In this document: piece after piece, positions 33,961 to 42,105 of the stretch | Layout of the letters: each line of letters opens with the position of its first letter | Position numbering within the stretch: position 1 is the first letter of the stretch | Assembly: GCF_009746625.1 (NCBI RefSeq) | Contig: NZ_VWXL01000052.1 | Location: 124,001-188,000 of the forward strand | Reading direction: 5' to 3' | Length of the DNA stretch: 64,000 nucleotides | From: Caproicibacter fermentans | Lineage (GTDB): Bacteria; Bacillota; Clostridia; Oscillospirales; Acutalibacteraceae | Notes under the pieces: model-generated | What the model was told of the DNA's origin: nothing | Databases searched by the model: none | The model's input: the letters and a program-made list of their open reading frames with translations, nothing else | Translations under genes and position numbers: made by a program

Positions 33961-35688
33961 ATGAACGATAACGGTTTTGACCCAAACAGTGAAAAAGACC
34001 CATGGGAATACGGAGACCGCCGGCAGGACGGCGAAGATCAGGAGACACAGGATTCCCGGGAACAGACGGAAAACGGTGAGGCATCCCGGGAGGAACCGGG
34101 CGGGGGGACCCAGCCGGCCGCCCCGGAGCAGCCGCAGGAGGAGCGGTCCTCGGAACCGCAGGAGGAAGCCCCGCCGCCCGCCCAGGAGCCCGGACGGCAG
34201 CAGGACGCGCCCTATGGACAGTACGGCAGCCCCTACGGTCAGGGAAACGGTTACGGCACCTACGGCGGTTCGCCTTACGGTTCGCCCTATGGCTCGCCGT
34301 ACGGGCAGCAGGGAGGCAATCCCTACGGGCAGCAGAATTACGGCGGATACGGGGCGCAGCAGAACGGCGGGCAGCAGTATGACAACCCGTACGGCCAGTC
34401 CTACTGGAATTATCCCTATAACGGGCAGTACGGACAGCAGCCGGGCCGCCCGCCGGAGCCGCCCAAAAAAATGAGCAAAGGCCTGAAGGCATTCTTCTGG
34501 GTTTTGGGCGTTGTGGTTGTGGGACTGATCGTCGGAACCGGGATTTACGGCTACCGCGTGTCGAATCAGCTGCCGGAAGAGAATTCGGCCTCCTCCGCAT
34601 CGTCCTCCGTTCAGGGCGGGCAGAACAGCGGCGCGGCCTCTTCCTCGGCGCCGGAACAGCTCATCGGGGGCGTGGAAGGCGACGGGACGAACTCCGCTTC
34701 CGGCGGAATCACGGTGCAGCCGCATCCGTCGGGGAGCGAACTTTCCGCAACGGAGGTCTACAAGCGGGTAATTCAGAGCGTGGTCGGCGTGCAGACGACG
34801 ATTCAGCAGAGCGGCACCAGCGAGGGGACCGGCATCGTCGCGTCCTCCGACGGATATATCCTGACCAACGCGCACGTGATCAATTACTCCAAAGACTACC
34901 CCGTCAAGGTGGTCCTGCACAACAATAAGGCCTATGAGGCGAAGGTGGTCGGATACGACAAGACTTCCGACCTTGCGGTCCTCAAAATCAATGCGTCCGG
35001 TCTTTCTCCGGCGACGTTCGGCACCGTGGACGGCATGCAGGTCGGCGACCGGGTCATCGCGATCGGAAATCCCGGCGGGCTCAGCTTCGCGGGTTCCCTG
35101 ACCGGCGGATACATCTCCGCCCTCGACCGTTCGATCGAGGAGCACAGCGACAACGGCATGACCTACATTCAGACGGACGCGGCGATCAATCCCGGCAACT
35201 CCGGCGGACCGCTGGTGAATCTGTACGGCCAGGTCATCGGCATCAACTCCAACAAAATCGTCGCGACGGGCTACGAAGGCATGGGCTTCGCGATTCCGGT
35301 CAGCCGCGCGAAAACCATCATCGACGACCTGGTCGCCCACGGCTATGTGTCCGGCCGCACCCGGCTCGGAATCAAGGCTTCGACGGTTCAGGACATGTAC
35401 ACGCAGATTTACGGCTTCCCGCAGGGCGTTCTGGTACAGTCGGTCGATGACGACAGCTCCCTGAAAGACGCCGGCGTGGTTCAGGGCGACATCATTACCG
35501 AGGCGGACGGCACGAAAATCGCGGATCTGGACGGCCTCTACGCCATTCTGAACCGGCATAAGCCCGGCGATGTGATCAAGCTGAAGCTTTTTGCCACTTC
35601 TCTTTCGGAAACGGGCGGCGGCGGCAAGGCCGGAACGACCAGAGAAGTCAGCGTGAAGCTGATGGAGGATAAGGGAGAAACACAGTAA
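33961..35688 (+). CDS. HtrA/DegP-type membrane-anchored serine protease
   Basis: A 575-residue protease. The first 170 residues are cytoplasmic, acidic then rich in Tyr-Gly-Gln-Pro, with near-repeats 'YGSPYGSPYGQQGG'. A membrane helix follows (about 177-197), then a Ser-rich linker, a trypsin-like domain and a PDZ domain (about 470-555). The triad is complete: His305 in 'TNAHVI', Asp337 in 'TSDLAVL', Ser414 in 'NPGNSGGPL'. It degrades or refolds damaged exported proteins. Being last in the two-component operon, it is probably both a target and an effector of that system. The Tyr/Gly-rich tail is unusual in length. Confidence 0.93.
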   Translation: MNDNGFDPNSEKDPWEYGDRRQDGEDQETQDSREQTENGEASREEPGGGTQPAAPEQPQEERSSEPQEEAPPPAQEPGRQQDAPYGQYGSPYGQGNGYGTYGGSPYGSPYGSPYGQQGGNPYGQQNYGGYGAQQNGGQQYDNPYGQSYWNYPYNGQYGQQPGRPPEPPKKMSKGLKAFFWVLGVVVVGLIVGTGIYGYRVSNQLPEENSASSASSSVQGGQNSGAASSSAPEQLIGGVEGDGTNSASGGITVQPHPSGSELSATEVYKRVIQSVVGVQTTIQQSGTSEGTGIVASSDGYILTNAHVINYSKDYPVKVVLHNNKAYEAKVVGYDKTSDLAVLKINASGLSPATFGTVDGMQVGDRVIAIGNPGGLSFAGSLTGGYISALDRSIEEHSDNGMTYIQTDAAINPGNSGGPLVNLYGQVIGINSNKIVATGYEGMGFAIPVSRAKTIIDDLVAHGYVSGRTRLGIKASTVQDMYTQIYGFPQGVLVQSVDDDSSLKDAGVVQGDIITEADGTKIADLDGLYAILNRHKPGDVIKLKLFATSLSETGGGGKAGTTREVSVKLMEDKGETQ

Positions 35689-35699
35689 AGGAACGGTTC

Positions 35700-35732
35700 G
35701 GCCGGTTCCGCGTGAGGCGGGACCGGCCTTTT
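35700..35732 (+). terminator. Intrinsic terminator of the two-component/HtrA operon
   Basis: GGCCGGT-CGC pairs with GCG-ACCGGCC, then TTTTT. Confidence 0.85.
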
Positions 35733-35743
35733 TGCATATTTGA

Positions 35744-35772
35744 TTGACAAAAGACGGGGCGGGCCCTATCAT
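35744..35772 (+). promoter_or_regulatory. Promoter of the FAD oxidoreductase gene
   Basis: TTGACA, 17 bases, TATCAT. The 160-base leader that follows contains no clear hairpin. Confidence 0.65.
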
Positions 35773-35936
35773 GGACTTAAAAGCGAATCCGGATGAATTC
35801 GCGCGCGGAAGCCTGCAAAAAAAGGTCCCGCCGCGCCTGCAATTCCCTGGGGGCAAAAGCGTATCAATTCCGCGCCGGCTGCGCATCATAAATCTGTTGA
35901 TACGCGCGCAGGCGCGTTCGGAAAGGGGAGGCCGGG

Positions 35937-37223
35937 ATGGAACGGAAAAAACGGGCGGTCATCGCGGGCGGCGGATGGGCCGGCTGCGCGGCGGCTGTAT
36001 CCGCGGTAAAATGCGGGCTGGAGGCCGTGCTGCTGGAACGGACGGATATGCTGCTCGGCACGGGTCTGGTCGGCGGAATCATGCGCAACAACGGGCGTTT
36101 CGCGGCGCAGGAGGAATGTTCGGCGCTTGGCGGCGGCGAGCTGTTTCGCATCACCGACGAGTGCGCCCGGCACCGCAACGTCGATTTTCCGGGGCACCGG
36201 CACGCGACCCTGTATGATATTGCGCTGACGCCGGCCGCGGTCAGCCGGTATCTTGAGGAACTCGGCATTCGGGTCGAATACCAGTCGCGCGTGGAAAAAG
36301 CGGAGGTTTCGGACGGGGCGGTGCGGAGCGTGAAGGACGGCGCGGGCCGCGTTTTTGACGGCGACGTGTTCGTCGACGCGACCGGTTCCGCCGGGCCGCA
36401 GGGCAACTGCCGGAGCTACGGCAACGGCTGCGCGATGTGCGTCCTGCGGTGCCCGAGCTTCGGCGGAAGAATCAGCCTCACCGCCCTCGCGGGCGTTTCC
36501 GAAATCCAGGGAAAAAACGCTTCCGGAGGAACCGGGGCGATGAGCGGAGCATGCAAGCTGCTGAAGGAATCGCTCGCGCCTTCCCTGGTGGAACGGCTTG
36601 AAAGGACCGGCGTGGCGGTGGTTCCGCTGCCGGAGGAGCTTGTGGAGGACCACCTTGCGAAAAAGGCCTGCCAGCAGTACGCGCTGCCGGAGTACCGGAA
36701 AAACCTGATTTTGCTCGACACGGGCCATGCCAAGCTGATGACCCCTTACTTCAATCTGCAGAAGCTGCGCCGGGTTCCGGGTTTTGAAAACGCGCGGTAC
36801 GCCGACCCGTACGCGGGCGGGCGCGGAAATTCCGTCCGCTTTCTGGCGATGGCCCCGCGCGGCGATTCCCTTCTGGTGCGCGGGACGAAAAATCTGTTCT
36901 GCGCGGGAGAAAAAGCAGGGCTGCTGGTCGGTCACACGGAGGCGATTGTCACCGGGACGCTCGCGGGGTACAACGCCGCGCGGCTGGCGGGAGGAAACGA
37001 GCCGCTGACGCTTCCCCGTCAGCTTGCCTGCGGGGAGGCGATTGCCTTTGTGCGGGAACAGATGAAAACGCCGCGCGGGCTTTCCATGAAATACACGTTC
37101 TCGGGGTCTGTGCTGTATGAACGTTTGGAACAGCTGGGCCTTGAATGCGCCGATCCGGAGCGGATCCGTGCCCGGGTGGAACGCCTTGGTCTGACGGGCG
37201 CACTGCGCCCGTTGGGAACTTAA
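35937..37223 (+). CDS. FAD-dependent oxidoreductase, GidA/TrmFO-like fold
   Basis: A 428-residue flavoprotein. The N-terminal dinucleotide motif 'VIAGGGWAGCAAAVSA' is followed by 'VLLERTDMLLGTGLVGG'. A second FAD block near the end, 'NLFCAGEKAGLLVGHTEAIV' then 'GTLAGYNAARLA', resembles TrmFO and GidA. The middle has 'NGCAMCVLRCPSFGGR', a Cys cluster that could be redox-active. True TrmFO (tRNA U54 methylation) is about the same length, but the N-terminal blocks differ, so I keep a general name. ATG 35937 follows GGGGAGG. It is monocistronic with its own promoter; no partner gene suggests a substrate. Confidence 0.75.
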   Translation: MERKKRAVIAGGGWAGCAAAVSAVKCGLEAVLLERTDMLLGTGLVGGIMRNNGRFAAQEECSALGGGELFRITDECARHRNVDFPGHRHATLYDIALTPAAVSRYLEELGIRVEYQSRVEKAEVSDGAVRSVKDGAGRVFDGDVFVDATGSAGPQGNCRSYGNGCAMCVLRCPSFGGRISLTALAGVSEIQGKNASGGTGAMSGACKLLKESLAPSLVERLERTGVAVVPLPEELVEDHLAKKACQQYALPEYRKNLILLDTGHAKLMTPYFNLQKLRRVPGFENARYADPYAGGRGNSVRFLAMAPRGDSLLVRGTKNLFCAGEKAGLLVGHTEAIVTGTLAGYNAARLAGGNEPLTLPRQLACGEAIAFVREQMKTPRGLSMKYTFSGSVLYERLEQLGLECADPERIRARVERLGLTGALRPLGT

Positions 37224-37271
37224 TATTCGTTTGTTTTGGTGTCATTTTTCCCGGACCAATCTATTATGGTA

Positions 37272-37356
37272 GTAGATGTGCAAGAAGCAGGAAACTGCGG
37301 TGGGAACGCAAAGAGGAAAGACGCTTTAAGGTTCACCTTAAAGCGTCTTTTTTTTT
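37272..37356 (+). promoter_or_regulatory. Short leader RNA with strong terminator before the MpsC-like gene
   Basis: Between the FAD gene and the next gene lies a GCAG-GAAA-CTGC hairpin (37287-37298), the segment GGTGGGAACGCAAAG, and a 13-bp perfect terminator stem GACGCTTTAAGGT/ACCTTAAAGCGTC followed by a run of T (to about 37356). A -10-like TATTATGG lies at about 37262-37268. The layout suggests attenuation or riboswitch control of the gene at 37420, or a free small RNA; the sequence does not match a class I can name. Confidence 0.45.
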
Positions 37357-37419
37357 CAGGGACAATATCTAACAGGAATCAAGGGGTTCCGGACGGAGGT
37401 TCGGAAGGGAGGGAGCGCC

Positions 37420-37788
37420 ATGGTCGCGGGTACGTTTAAGCAGGAAATTCTGAAGGTTTACAACAATGTTAACAGGCGGATTTTCAATACCGGCGTCAGG
37501 CAGCAGAATGTCGAATTCACTGGGAACAAAATTATTATCCTTTCCCTGAACACCCGGATCCCCGCTTTAAAGCTTCTGGACGACAGTTATTCCGGAACGA
37601 CCGAGTATATGGACCACCTGCTGACGCAGGTGTTTAAAAAACAGATTAAATCAGCGATTGAACAGCAATTTCATCTGAAAGTAATCGCCGTCTTCAAGGA
37701 CTACGACGCGGCGTCGGAGTATTCCGGCACCATCCTATGCCTTGACCGCGATGTAGAAGCCTGTCTGAATGAACTGCCGGAGCTTTAA
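37420..37788 (+). CDS. MpsC-like (DUF2294-type) small protein
   Basis: A 122-residue soluble protein with no signal peptide or membrane helix. Its pattern, 'EILKVYNNVNRRIFNTG', 'NKIIILSLNTRIPALKLLD' and 'FHLKVIAVFKDYDAASEYSG', fits my recollection of DUF2294, also called the MpsC domain after a component linked to Na+-translocation and bicarbonate accumulation in staphylococci. No mpsA/mpsB partners are nearby. It starts at ATG 37420 after GGAGGGAGCGCC and sits behind a terminator-bearing leader. The family assignment is moderately sure; the role here is unknown. Confidence 0.55.
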   Translation: MVAGTFKQEILKVYNNVNRRIFNTGVRQQNVEFTGNKIIILSLNTRIPALKLLDDSYSGTTEYMDHLLTQVFKKQIKSAIEQQFHLKVIAVFKDYDAASEYSGTILCLDRDVEACLNELPEL

Positions 37789-37872
37789 TCGGAAAGAGCC
37801 GGTACCGCAGTCCGCCAAAAATCAGCGGCGGAGCTGTATGTGTAATCAGTTCAAGAAAGGAAGAGTTTTAGA

Positions 37873-38661
37873 ATGAGCGAATCCTGCAAAATCGAGGTGA
37901 TCGGGGTCAGTAAAATCTTTCGCAGGGACGGCAAAAACGTGGCCGCCCTCGCGGAGACGAATCTCGCTGTCCGGGAAGGGCGCTTTGCAAGCATCATCGG
38001 CCCTTCCGGCTGCGGAAAATCGACCCTGTTCAATATTATCGCCGGGCTGATGCCGCCGACGACCGGGGACGTTACCGTCGACGGGCAGAGCATCGTCTGC
38101 AGGGCCGGCACGGTCGGCTATATGCTGCAAAAAGACTTACTTCTTCCCTGGCGTACGATTCTGGACAATATTATTCTTGGGCTTGAAATCCGCGGCGAAC
38201 CGCGCGCAAAGGCCGTGGAACGGGCCCTCCCGTTAATGGAAAAATACGGACTGAAAGGCTTTGACAGCCATTACCCGAACGAACTCTCGGGCGGAATGCG
38301 GCAGCGTGCCGCGCTGCTGCGTACCCTGCTTTACGACCGCGATATTATGCTTCTGGATGAACCGTTCGGCGCGCTGGACGCCCAGACCAGGCTTTCCATG
38401 CAGAACTGGCTTTTGGAAATCTGGAAGGACTTCGGCAAAACGGTTCTTTTTGTCACGCACGATATCGACGAGGCCGTCTATCTTTCCGACGATGTTTATG
38501 TTTTTTCGGCACGGCCGGGGCGTGTCCGCGCGAAAATCGCGGTGCCCATCGAACGGCCGAGAAAACCGGAGGACCTGACGACCGAACGGTTTATGGAGCT
38601 GAAACATCATCTGCTGGAACTGCTTTCTGAAGAGCGGGACCCGGCGGAGGAAATTTCTTAG
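37873..38661 (+). CDS. ABC transporter ATPase, nitrate/sulfonate/taurine (SsuB/TauB) type
   Basis: A 262-residue ATPase with Walker A 'GPSGCGKST', 'GYMLQKDLLLPWRTILDNI' (the Q-loop with the LLPW typical of this subfamily), signature 'LSGGMRQRAALLR', Walker B 'IMLLDEPFGALD' and 'VTHDIDEAVYLSD'. It energises the permease 17 bp downstream and the NMT1-like lipoprotein after it. The substrate could be a sulfonate, thiamine-pyrimidine precursor, riboflavin or another small organic compound; the sequence does not decide. Confidence 0.9.
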   Translation: MSESCKIEVIGVSKIFRRDGKNVAALAETNLAVREGRFASIIGPSGCGKSTLFNIIAGLMPPTTGDVTVDGQSIVCRAGTVGYMLQKDLLLPWRTILDNIILGLEIRGEPRAKAVERALPLMEKYGLKGFDSHYPNELSGGMRQRAALLRTLLYDRDIMLLDEPFGALDAQTRLSMQNWLLEIWKDFGKTVLFVTHDIDEAVYLSDDVYVFSARPGRVRAKIAVPIERPRKPEDLTTERFMELKHHLLELLSEERDPAEEIS

Positions 38662-38678
38662 GGACGGGAGTGAGGGCA

Positions 38679-39569
38679 ATGGATGCTTACAATCAGGAAA
38701 GCTATTGCGGCGCGGTACGTCCGGCGGAACGGGAATCCCCGAAAAAAGAGGAAGACGACGCGGCGCGCTCCATCGAAACCTATGACGGAGAATTACAGGA
38801 CAAAAAGCGCAGGCGGCGGGTGCTCGCCGGAAGAATTCTGGTGGGCATCTTTCTGTTTGCCGGCTGGGAGCTTTTTACGCGTATCGGCTGGATGGACCCC
38901 TATTATTGGAGCAGTCCGAGCGAAATTCTGAAAACAGCCTGGGTGCAGCTGACCGAAGGCACCCTCCTTCGTGATATTGTTTATACCTCCGGCTCCACGG
39001 TTATCGGCTTTGTGACCGGAACCCTGACCGGCGCCCTGCTGGGCCTGTCGTTCTGGTGGTCGAAAACCTACGCGGGAATCAGCGAGCCGTTTCTGATTAT
39101 TCTGAACGCTCTGCCCAAACTGGCTCTGGGCCCGGTGCTGGTCATTTTGTTTGGCATCGGTTTTTTTTCCAAGGCCGTCCTCGCTTTTCTGATGACGGTG
39201 GTGACCAGCGCGATTTCCGCCTACGGCGGAGTGAAAAGCGTGGACCCCGCGCTGGAAACGCTGATGGTATCCCTCGGCGCCAAACGGCGGCAGGTGTTTA
39301 CGAAAGTCGTCGTGCCGTGGTCGATGCCGTGGATCATCTCCAGCCTGCGAATCAACATCGCGCTGGCGCTGGCCGGTTCCATCGTGGGCGAGTTCATCTC
39401 TTCCGAGCAGGGCGTGGGCCGCATGATCATCTATGCGGGCACGATTCTCGATATTAACCTGGTCTGGGTGGGCGTGTTCGTCCTATCCATCCTTTCCATG
39501 CTGATGTACTGGGGAGTCATCCTTCTGGAAAAATGGTTGTCCAAACGACTGGCGATCATTTCCTCATAA
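38679..39569 (+). CDS. ABC transporter permease, SsuC/TauC type
   Basis: A 296-residue permease with a hydrophilic N-terminal extension of about 45 residues and six membrane helices. The EAA-like coupling loop is 'ALETLMVSLGAKRRQVFTKV'. 'VILFGIGFFSKAVLAFLMTV' and 'SSEQGVGRMIIYAG' are typical of the taurine/sulfonate permease family. ATG 38679 has GGGAG eight bases upstream; a GTG at 38670 has none. It lies between the ATPase and the binding lipoprotein in one operon. Confidence 0.9.
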   Translation: MDAYNQESYCGAVRPAERESPKKEEDDAARSIETYDGELQDKKRRRRVLAGRILVGIFLFAGWELFTRIGWMDPYYWSSPSEILKTAWVQLTEGTLLRDIVYTSGSTVIGFVTGTLTGALLGLSFWWSKTYAGISEPFLIILNALPKLALGPVLVILFGIGFFSKAVLAFLMTVVTSAISAYGGVKSVDPALETLMVSLGAKRRQVFTKVVVPWSMPWIISSLRINIALALAGSIVGEFISSEQGVGRMIIYAGTILDINLVWVGVFVLSILSMLMYWGVILLEKWLSKRLAIISS

Positions 39570-39594
39570 ATATTTTTTACGGAGGGAAAACAAT

Positions 39595-40626
39595 ATGAAA
39601 CAAAAGTGGATGCGTTCCACAGGGAGGAAGATTTTGGCGGCGGCGGTCGGCCTGACGGCCGCGCTGCTGACGGGATGTTCGCCCTCCATGCAGACTCAGG
39701 GAGGCAGTACGGAGCTGAAAAAGCTGGTGATTGCGGAGCCCGTGCATTTAAGCGGCTACCTGCCGCTGTACGTCGCGCAGCACGAGGGGTATTTTAAAGA
39801 CCAGGGGCTGGACGTCAAAGTGATTCAGGCAACCGGCGGAACCCATGTGACGGCGGTCGTCAGCGGGGACGCCTGGGGCGTAATCGGCGGAGTCGATTCC
39901 ATCGCGCTCGGCAACAAGAACAATTCGGACCCCATCACGGCGGTTTGCAACTGCGTCAACCGCGCGAATGTGTATCTGTTTGCAAAGACGGGGATGGTTC
40001 CCAAAAGCGGCAGCGAAGCGGACCTGAAAGAGTTTTTGAAGGGAAAGACCATCGTCGCGGGACGCCACGGCGGAAGCCCGAACCTGCTGACGCGGTACCT
40101 GCTCATCAACCTGGGCCTCGACCCCGAAAAGGATGTGCACCTGATTGAAAACGCGGACGCGTCCACCGTGGTCGCCATGCTGCAAAACGGCAACGGGGAC
40201 GTTGGAAACGGCGCGGAGCCGCAGATCTGCGAGGGAATCTCGAAAGGAATCTGGGGCGAGCCGTTCTATAAATTTACCGATCTCGGCGATTTCTCCTATT
40301 CTGTGATCAGCGTGAAGAAATCGACCATCGACAAGGACTCCGAAACCGTTCAAAAGTTTGTAAGCGCGATGAAAAAAGCCCTGAAAGCCGTTCAGGACGA
40401 CCACGAGATGGCGAAAAAGGTTCTGAAACAGGAGTTCCCAACTTTATCGGAAGATGAAATTAAGGCTTCTCTCGACCGTGCCTATGCGGATCATCTCTGG
40501 AGTCCGGATGGGGTCATCAGTGAAAAAGCGGTGACCACAGACATGGATATGCTTTTAAAGACCGGCATTTACAGCGGCTCTTATTCCTTTCAAACGCTGG
40601 TGGATATGCAGTTTGTGAACAAATAG
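39595..40626 (+). CDS. NMT1/SsuA-like substrate-binding lipoprotein
   Basis: A 343-residue lipoprotein with lipobox 'LLTGCSP' (Cys28) and a type II binding-protein fold. 'VHLSGYLPLYVAQHEGYFKD' near the start, 'GGTHVTAVVSGDAWGVIGG' and 'IVAGRHGGSPNLLTRYLL' are typical of NMT1/SsuA-like proteins for sulfonates, nitrate or thiamine-precursor compounds. ATG 39595 follows GGAGGG. It ends the operon and has a strong terminator behind it. Confidence 0.88.
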   Translation: MKQKWMRSTGRKILAAAVGLTAALLTGCSPSMQTQGGSTELKKLVIAEPVHLSGYLPLYVAQHEGYFKDQGLDVKVIQATGGTHVTAVVSGDAWGVIGGVDSIALGNKNNSDPITAVCNCVNRANVYLFAKTGMVPKSGSEADLKEFLKGKTIVAGRHGGSPNLLTRYLLINLGLDPEKDVHLIENADASTVVAMLQNGNGDVGNGAEPQICEGISKGIWGEPFYKFTDLGDFSYSVISVKKSTIDKDSETVQKFVSAMKKALKAVQDDHEMAKKVLKQEFPTLSEDEIKASLDRAYADHLWSPDGVISEKAVTTDMDMLLKTGIYSGSYSFQTLVDMQFVNK

Positions 40627-40645
40627 AAAAATCGGATCATAAGAA

Positions 40646-40699
40646 GCGCGGCGCCCCGGAAAATATCTCGGTTTATTCCGGAGCGCCGCGCCGTTTCTT
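40646..40699 (+). terminator. Intrinsic terminator of the ABC importer operon
   Basis: GCGCGGCGC-CCGGAA pairs with TTCCGG-GCGCCGCGC, then GTTTCTTT. Confidence 0.85.
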
Positions 40700-40775
40700 T
40701 GCCCGGCGGGCGAATAGTTTTTCCTCCTGCGCCGTAAGATGAAGTATTCGGGGGCGCACGGAGGGAGAGAAGAAT

Positions 40776-40943
40776 ATGAATGTTCTGGCGGGGGTCACGA
40801 TCCTGCTGTCGTTTATCGGGCTGCTGACCGCCGTGCGCGGCGGGGAGCGGGAGTCGCTGTCGGCGGCAATGACGGCCCTTTTGCTGTTTTTGCTGTCGCT
40901 GTGCGGCGGCGTGCTGGCGTTTTTGTTCCTTATTTGGTATTAG
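40776..40943 (+). CDS. 55-residue membrane protein
   Basis: A short frame from ATG 40776 to TAG 40941-40943, preceded by GGAGGGAGAG. It encodes 55 residues with two membrane helices: 'VLAGVTILLSFIGLLTAV' near the start and 'MTALLLFLLSLCGGVLAFLF' at the end, joined by the polar turn 'RGGERESLS'. Good ribosome site, hydrophobic pattern and fit between the ABC-operon terminator and the convergent lipoprotein gene make it credible. It overlaps that gene's 3' end by 14 bp. A longer frame on this strand (from 40739) lacks these features. Function unknown. Confidence 0.6.
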   Translation: MNVLAGVTILLSFIGLLTAVRGGERESLSAAMTALLLFLLSLCGGVLAFLFLIWY

Positions 40944-41865
40944 AAGAATCCGATTTGCCGGAATCGTACGGCGGAACGCTCCGCGTCTTCCTCTTTTGAA
41001 GCCGCCTGCGCAGGAAGAGCACCGCCGCGCCGAACACGGCCAGAACGGCGAGGAACGGAAGGGCCGCGGCGACGCCGAGAACCAGGTAGCGAAGCGTTAC
41101 CCCCAAAGCGCTGAGCGAGGATTGAAAGATGGAGCCGATCTGCCCGCCAAAGTCTTTTGCCGGGGGCGCGGTAAGCTCCGCGACCTCGCGGATCTTAATG
41201 GTTACGGTCGACAGGCTGACAAGGGAATCCCACTGCTTGAGCTGCCCGGTCAGCTGTTCGATTTCGTTTTCAACATCCGTCAGGCGCTGCTCGATTTTCA
41301 GAATATCGTCCATCTTTTCTGCCGTCTGCATCAGCGAAAGAAGCCGGTCCTGCTCTGTGCGCAGGGATTTCACCCGCGTTTCGGCATCAAAGTAATTTTG
41401 TGTCACATCCTGCCCGCTGATGCTTTTGGAGACCACATTGCCGAGGTCCCCGGCGCTTTGCAGAAAGCTTTGCAGCTTGCCGGACGGCACGCGCAGGGTG
41501 TACGAGGCGTTCCGCAGCGCGTTGCTGCCGGGGACGTCGCCCTGAACGGAGGAATTCTCTATGTATCCGCCGAAGGATGCGACGAGCGATTGCAGCTTGT
41601 CGTTCAGCTCGTCGTAGCGGACGGTTTGGAGCGTAAGCTCCGCGCTTTGTATCACCTTGCGGGAGTCGGAGGCCGGCCTTTCCGCACCGGACGCGGCGGC
41701 TTTCTGCGTACCGTCCGTCAGGCCCGCGGCGTCCGCGGAATGTTCCGCCGCGGAGGACGGGGAAACGGCGTTCGTCCGGCCCTGTGGGGCGGAGGCGCCG
41801 GAGGAGCATCCCGCGGCGACCAGGCAAAAGACCGCCGTCAAAAAGAATACCGTTAGCCTTTTCAT
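40930..41865 (-). CDS. DUF4349-type lipoprotein with coiled coil and C-terminal membrane helix
   Basis: A 311-residue protein. The lipoprotein signal ends in 'LVAAGCSSG' (Cys20 from ATG 41865, which has AAAGGGGA upstream; an earlier in-frame ATG at 41889 lacks a site). 'IQSAELTLQTVRYDELNDKL', 'GGYIENSSVQG' and 'TLRVPSGKLQSFL' match DUF4349. A coiled coil follows ('SLRTEQDRLLSLMQ', 'IEQRLTDVENEIEQLTGQL'), then one membrane helix near residue 255-285 and a basic cytoplasmic tail. The fold is thought to be a sensor or scaffold at the cell surface; the role is unknown. Confidence 0.8.
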   Translation of the reverse strand: MKRLTVFFLTAVFCLVAAGCSSGASAPQGRTNAVSPSSAAEHSADAAGLTDGTQKAAASGAERPASDSRKVIQSAELTLQTVRYDELNDKLQSLVASFGGYIENSSVQGDVPGSNALRNASYTLRVPSGKLQSFLQSAGDLGNVVSKSISGQDVTQNYFDAETRVKSLRTEQDRLLSLMQTAEKMDDILKIEQRLTDVENEIEQLTGQLKQWDSLVSLSTVTIKIREVAELTAPPAKDFGGQIGSIFQSSLSALGVTLRYLVLGVAAALPFLAVLAVFGAAVLFLRRRLQKRKTRSVPPYDSGKSDSSNTK

Positions 41866-42105
41866 TGGAAATCCCCTTTCCAAATCCATGATTTTCCTTG
41901 TGATTCCATTTTACACAAAAACTGGGAATAAAGCAAGCGAATGCGTCTCTTGACTTTTTATGCGAAAGAATTATAATAGAAGTACTTTAAATACAGGAGA
42001 ACTTTTATGAGAAATCCGACCTGATTTGTTTTTTGCGCATTTGGCTCGTCTGAAAGAGTACGGGCTTTCTTTTGCTGCCAAAAAACGAAACAGGAGGATC
42101 TTTTT

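Noticed and set aside
33358-35889. 843-codon leftward open frame opposite the kinase and HtrA
   Set aside because: Shadow of well-supported genes on the other strand; composition is Arg/Val/Gly-biased with no motif.
40739-40999. 86-codon rightward frame over the 55-residue membrane protein
   Set aside because: Arg/Gly-rich, no ribosome site; the overlapping short frame has both a site and membrane helices.
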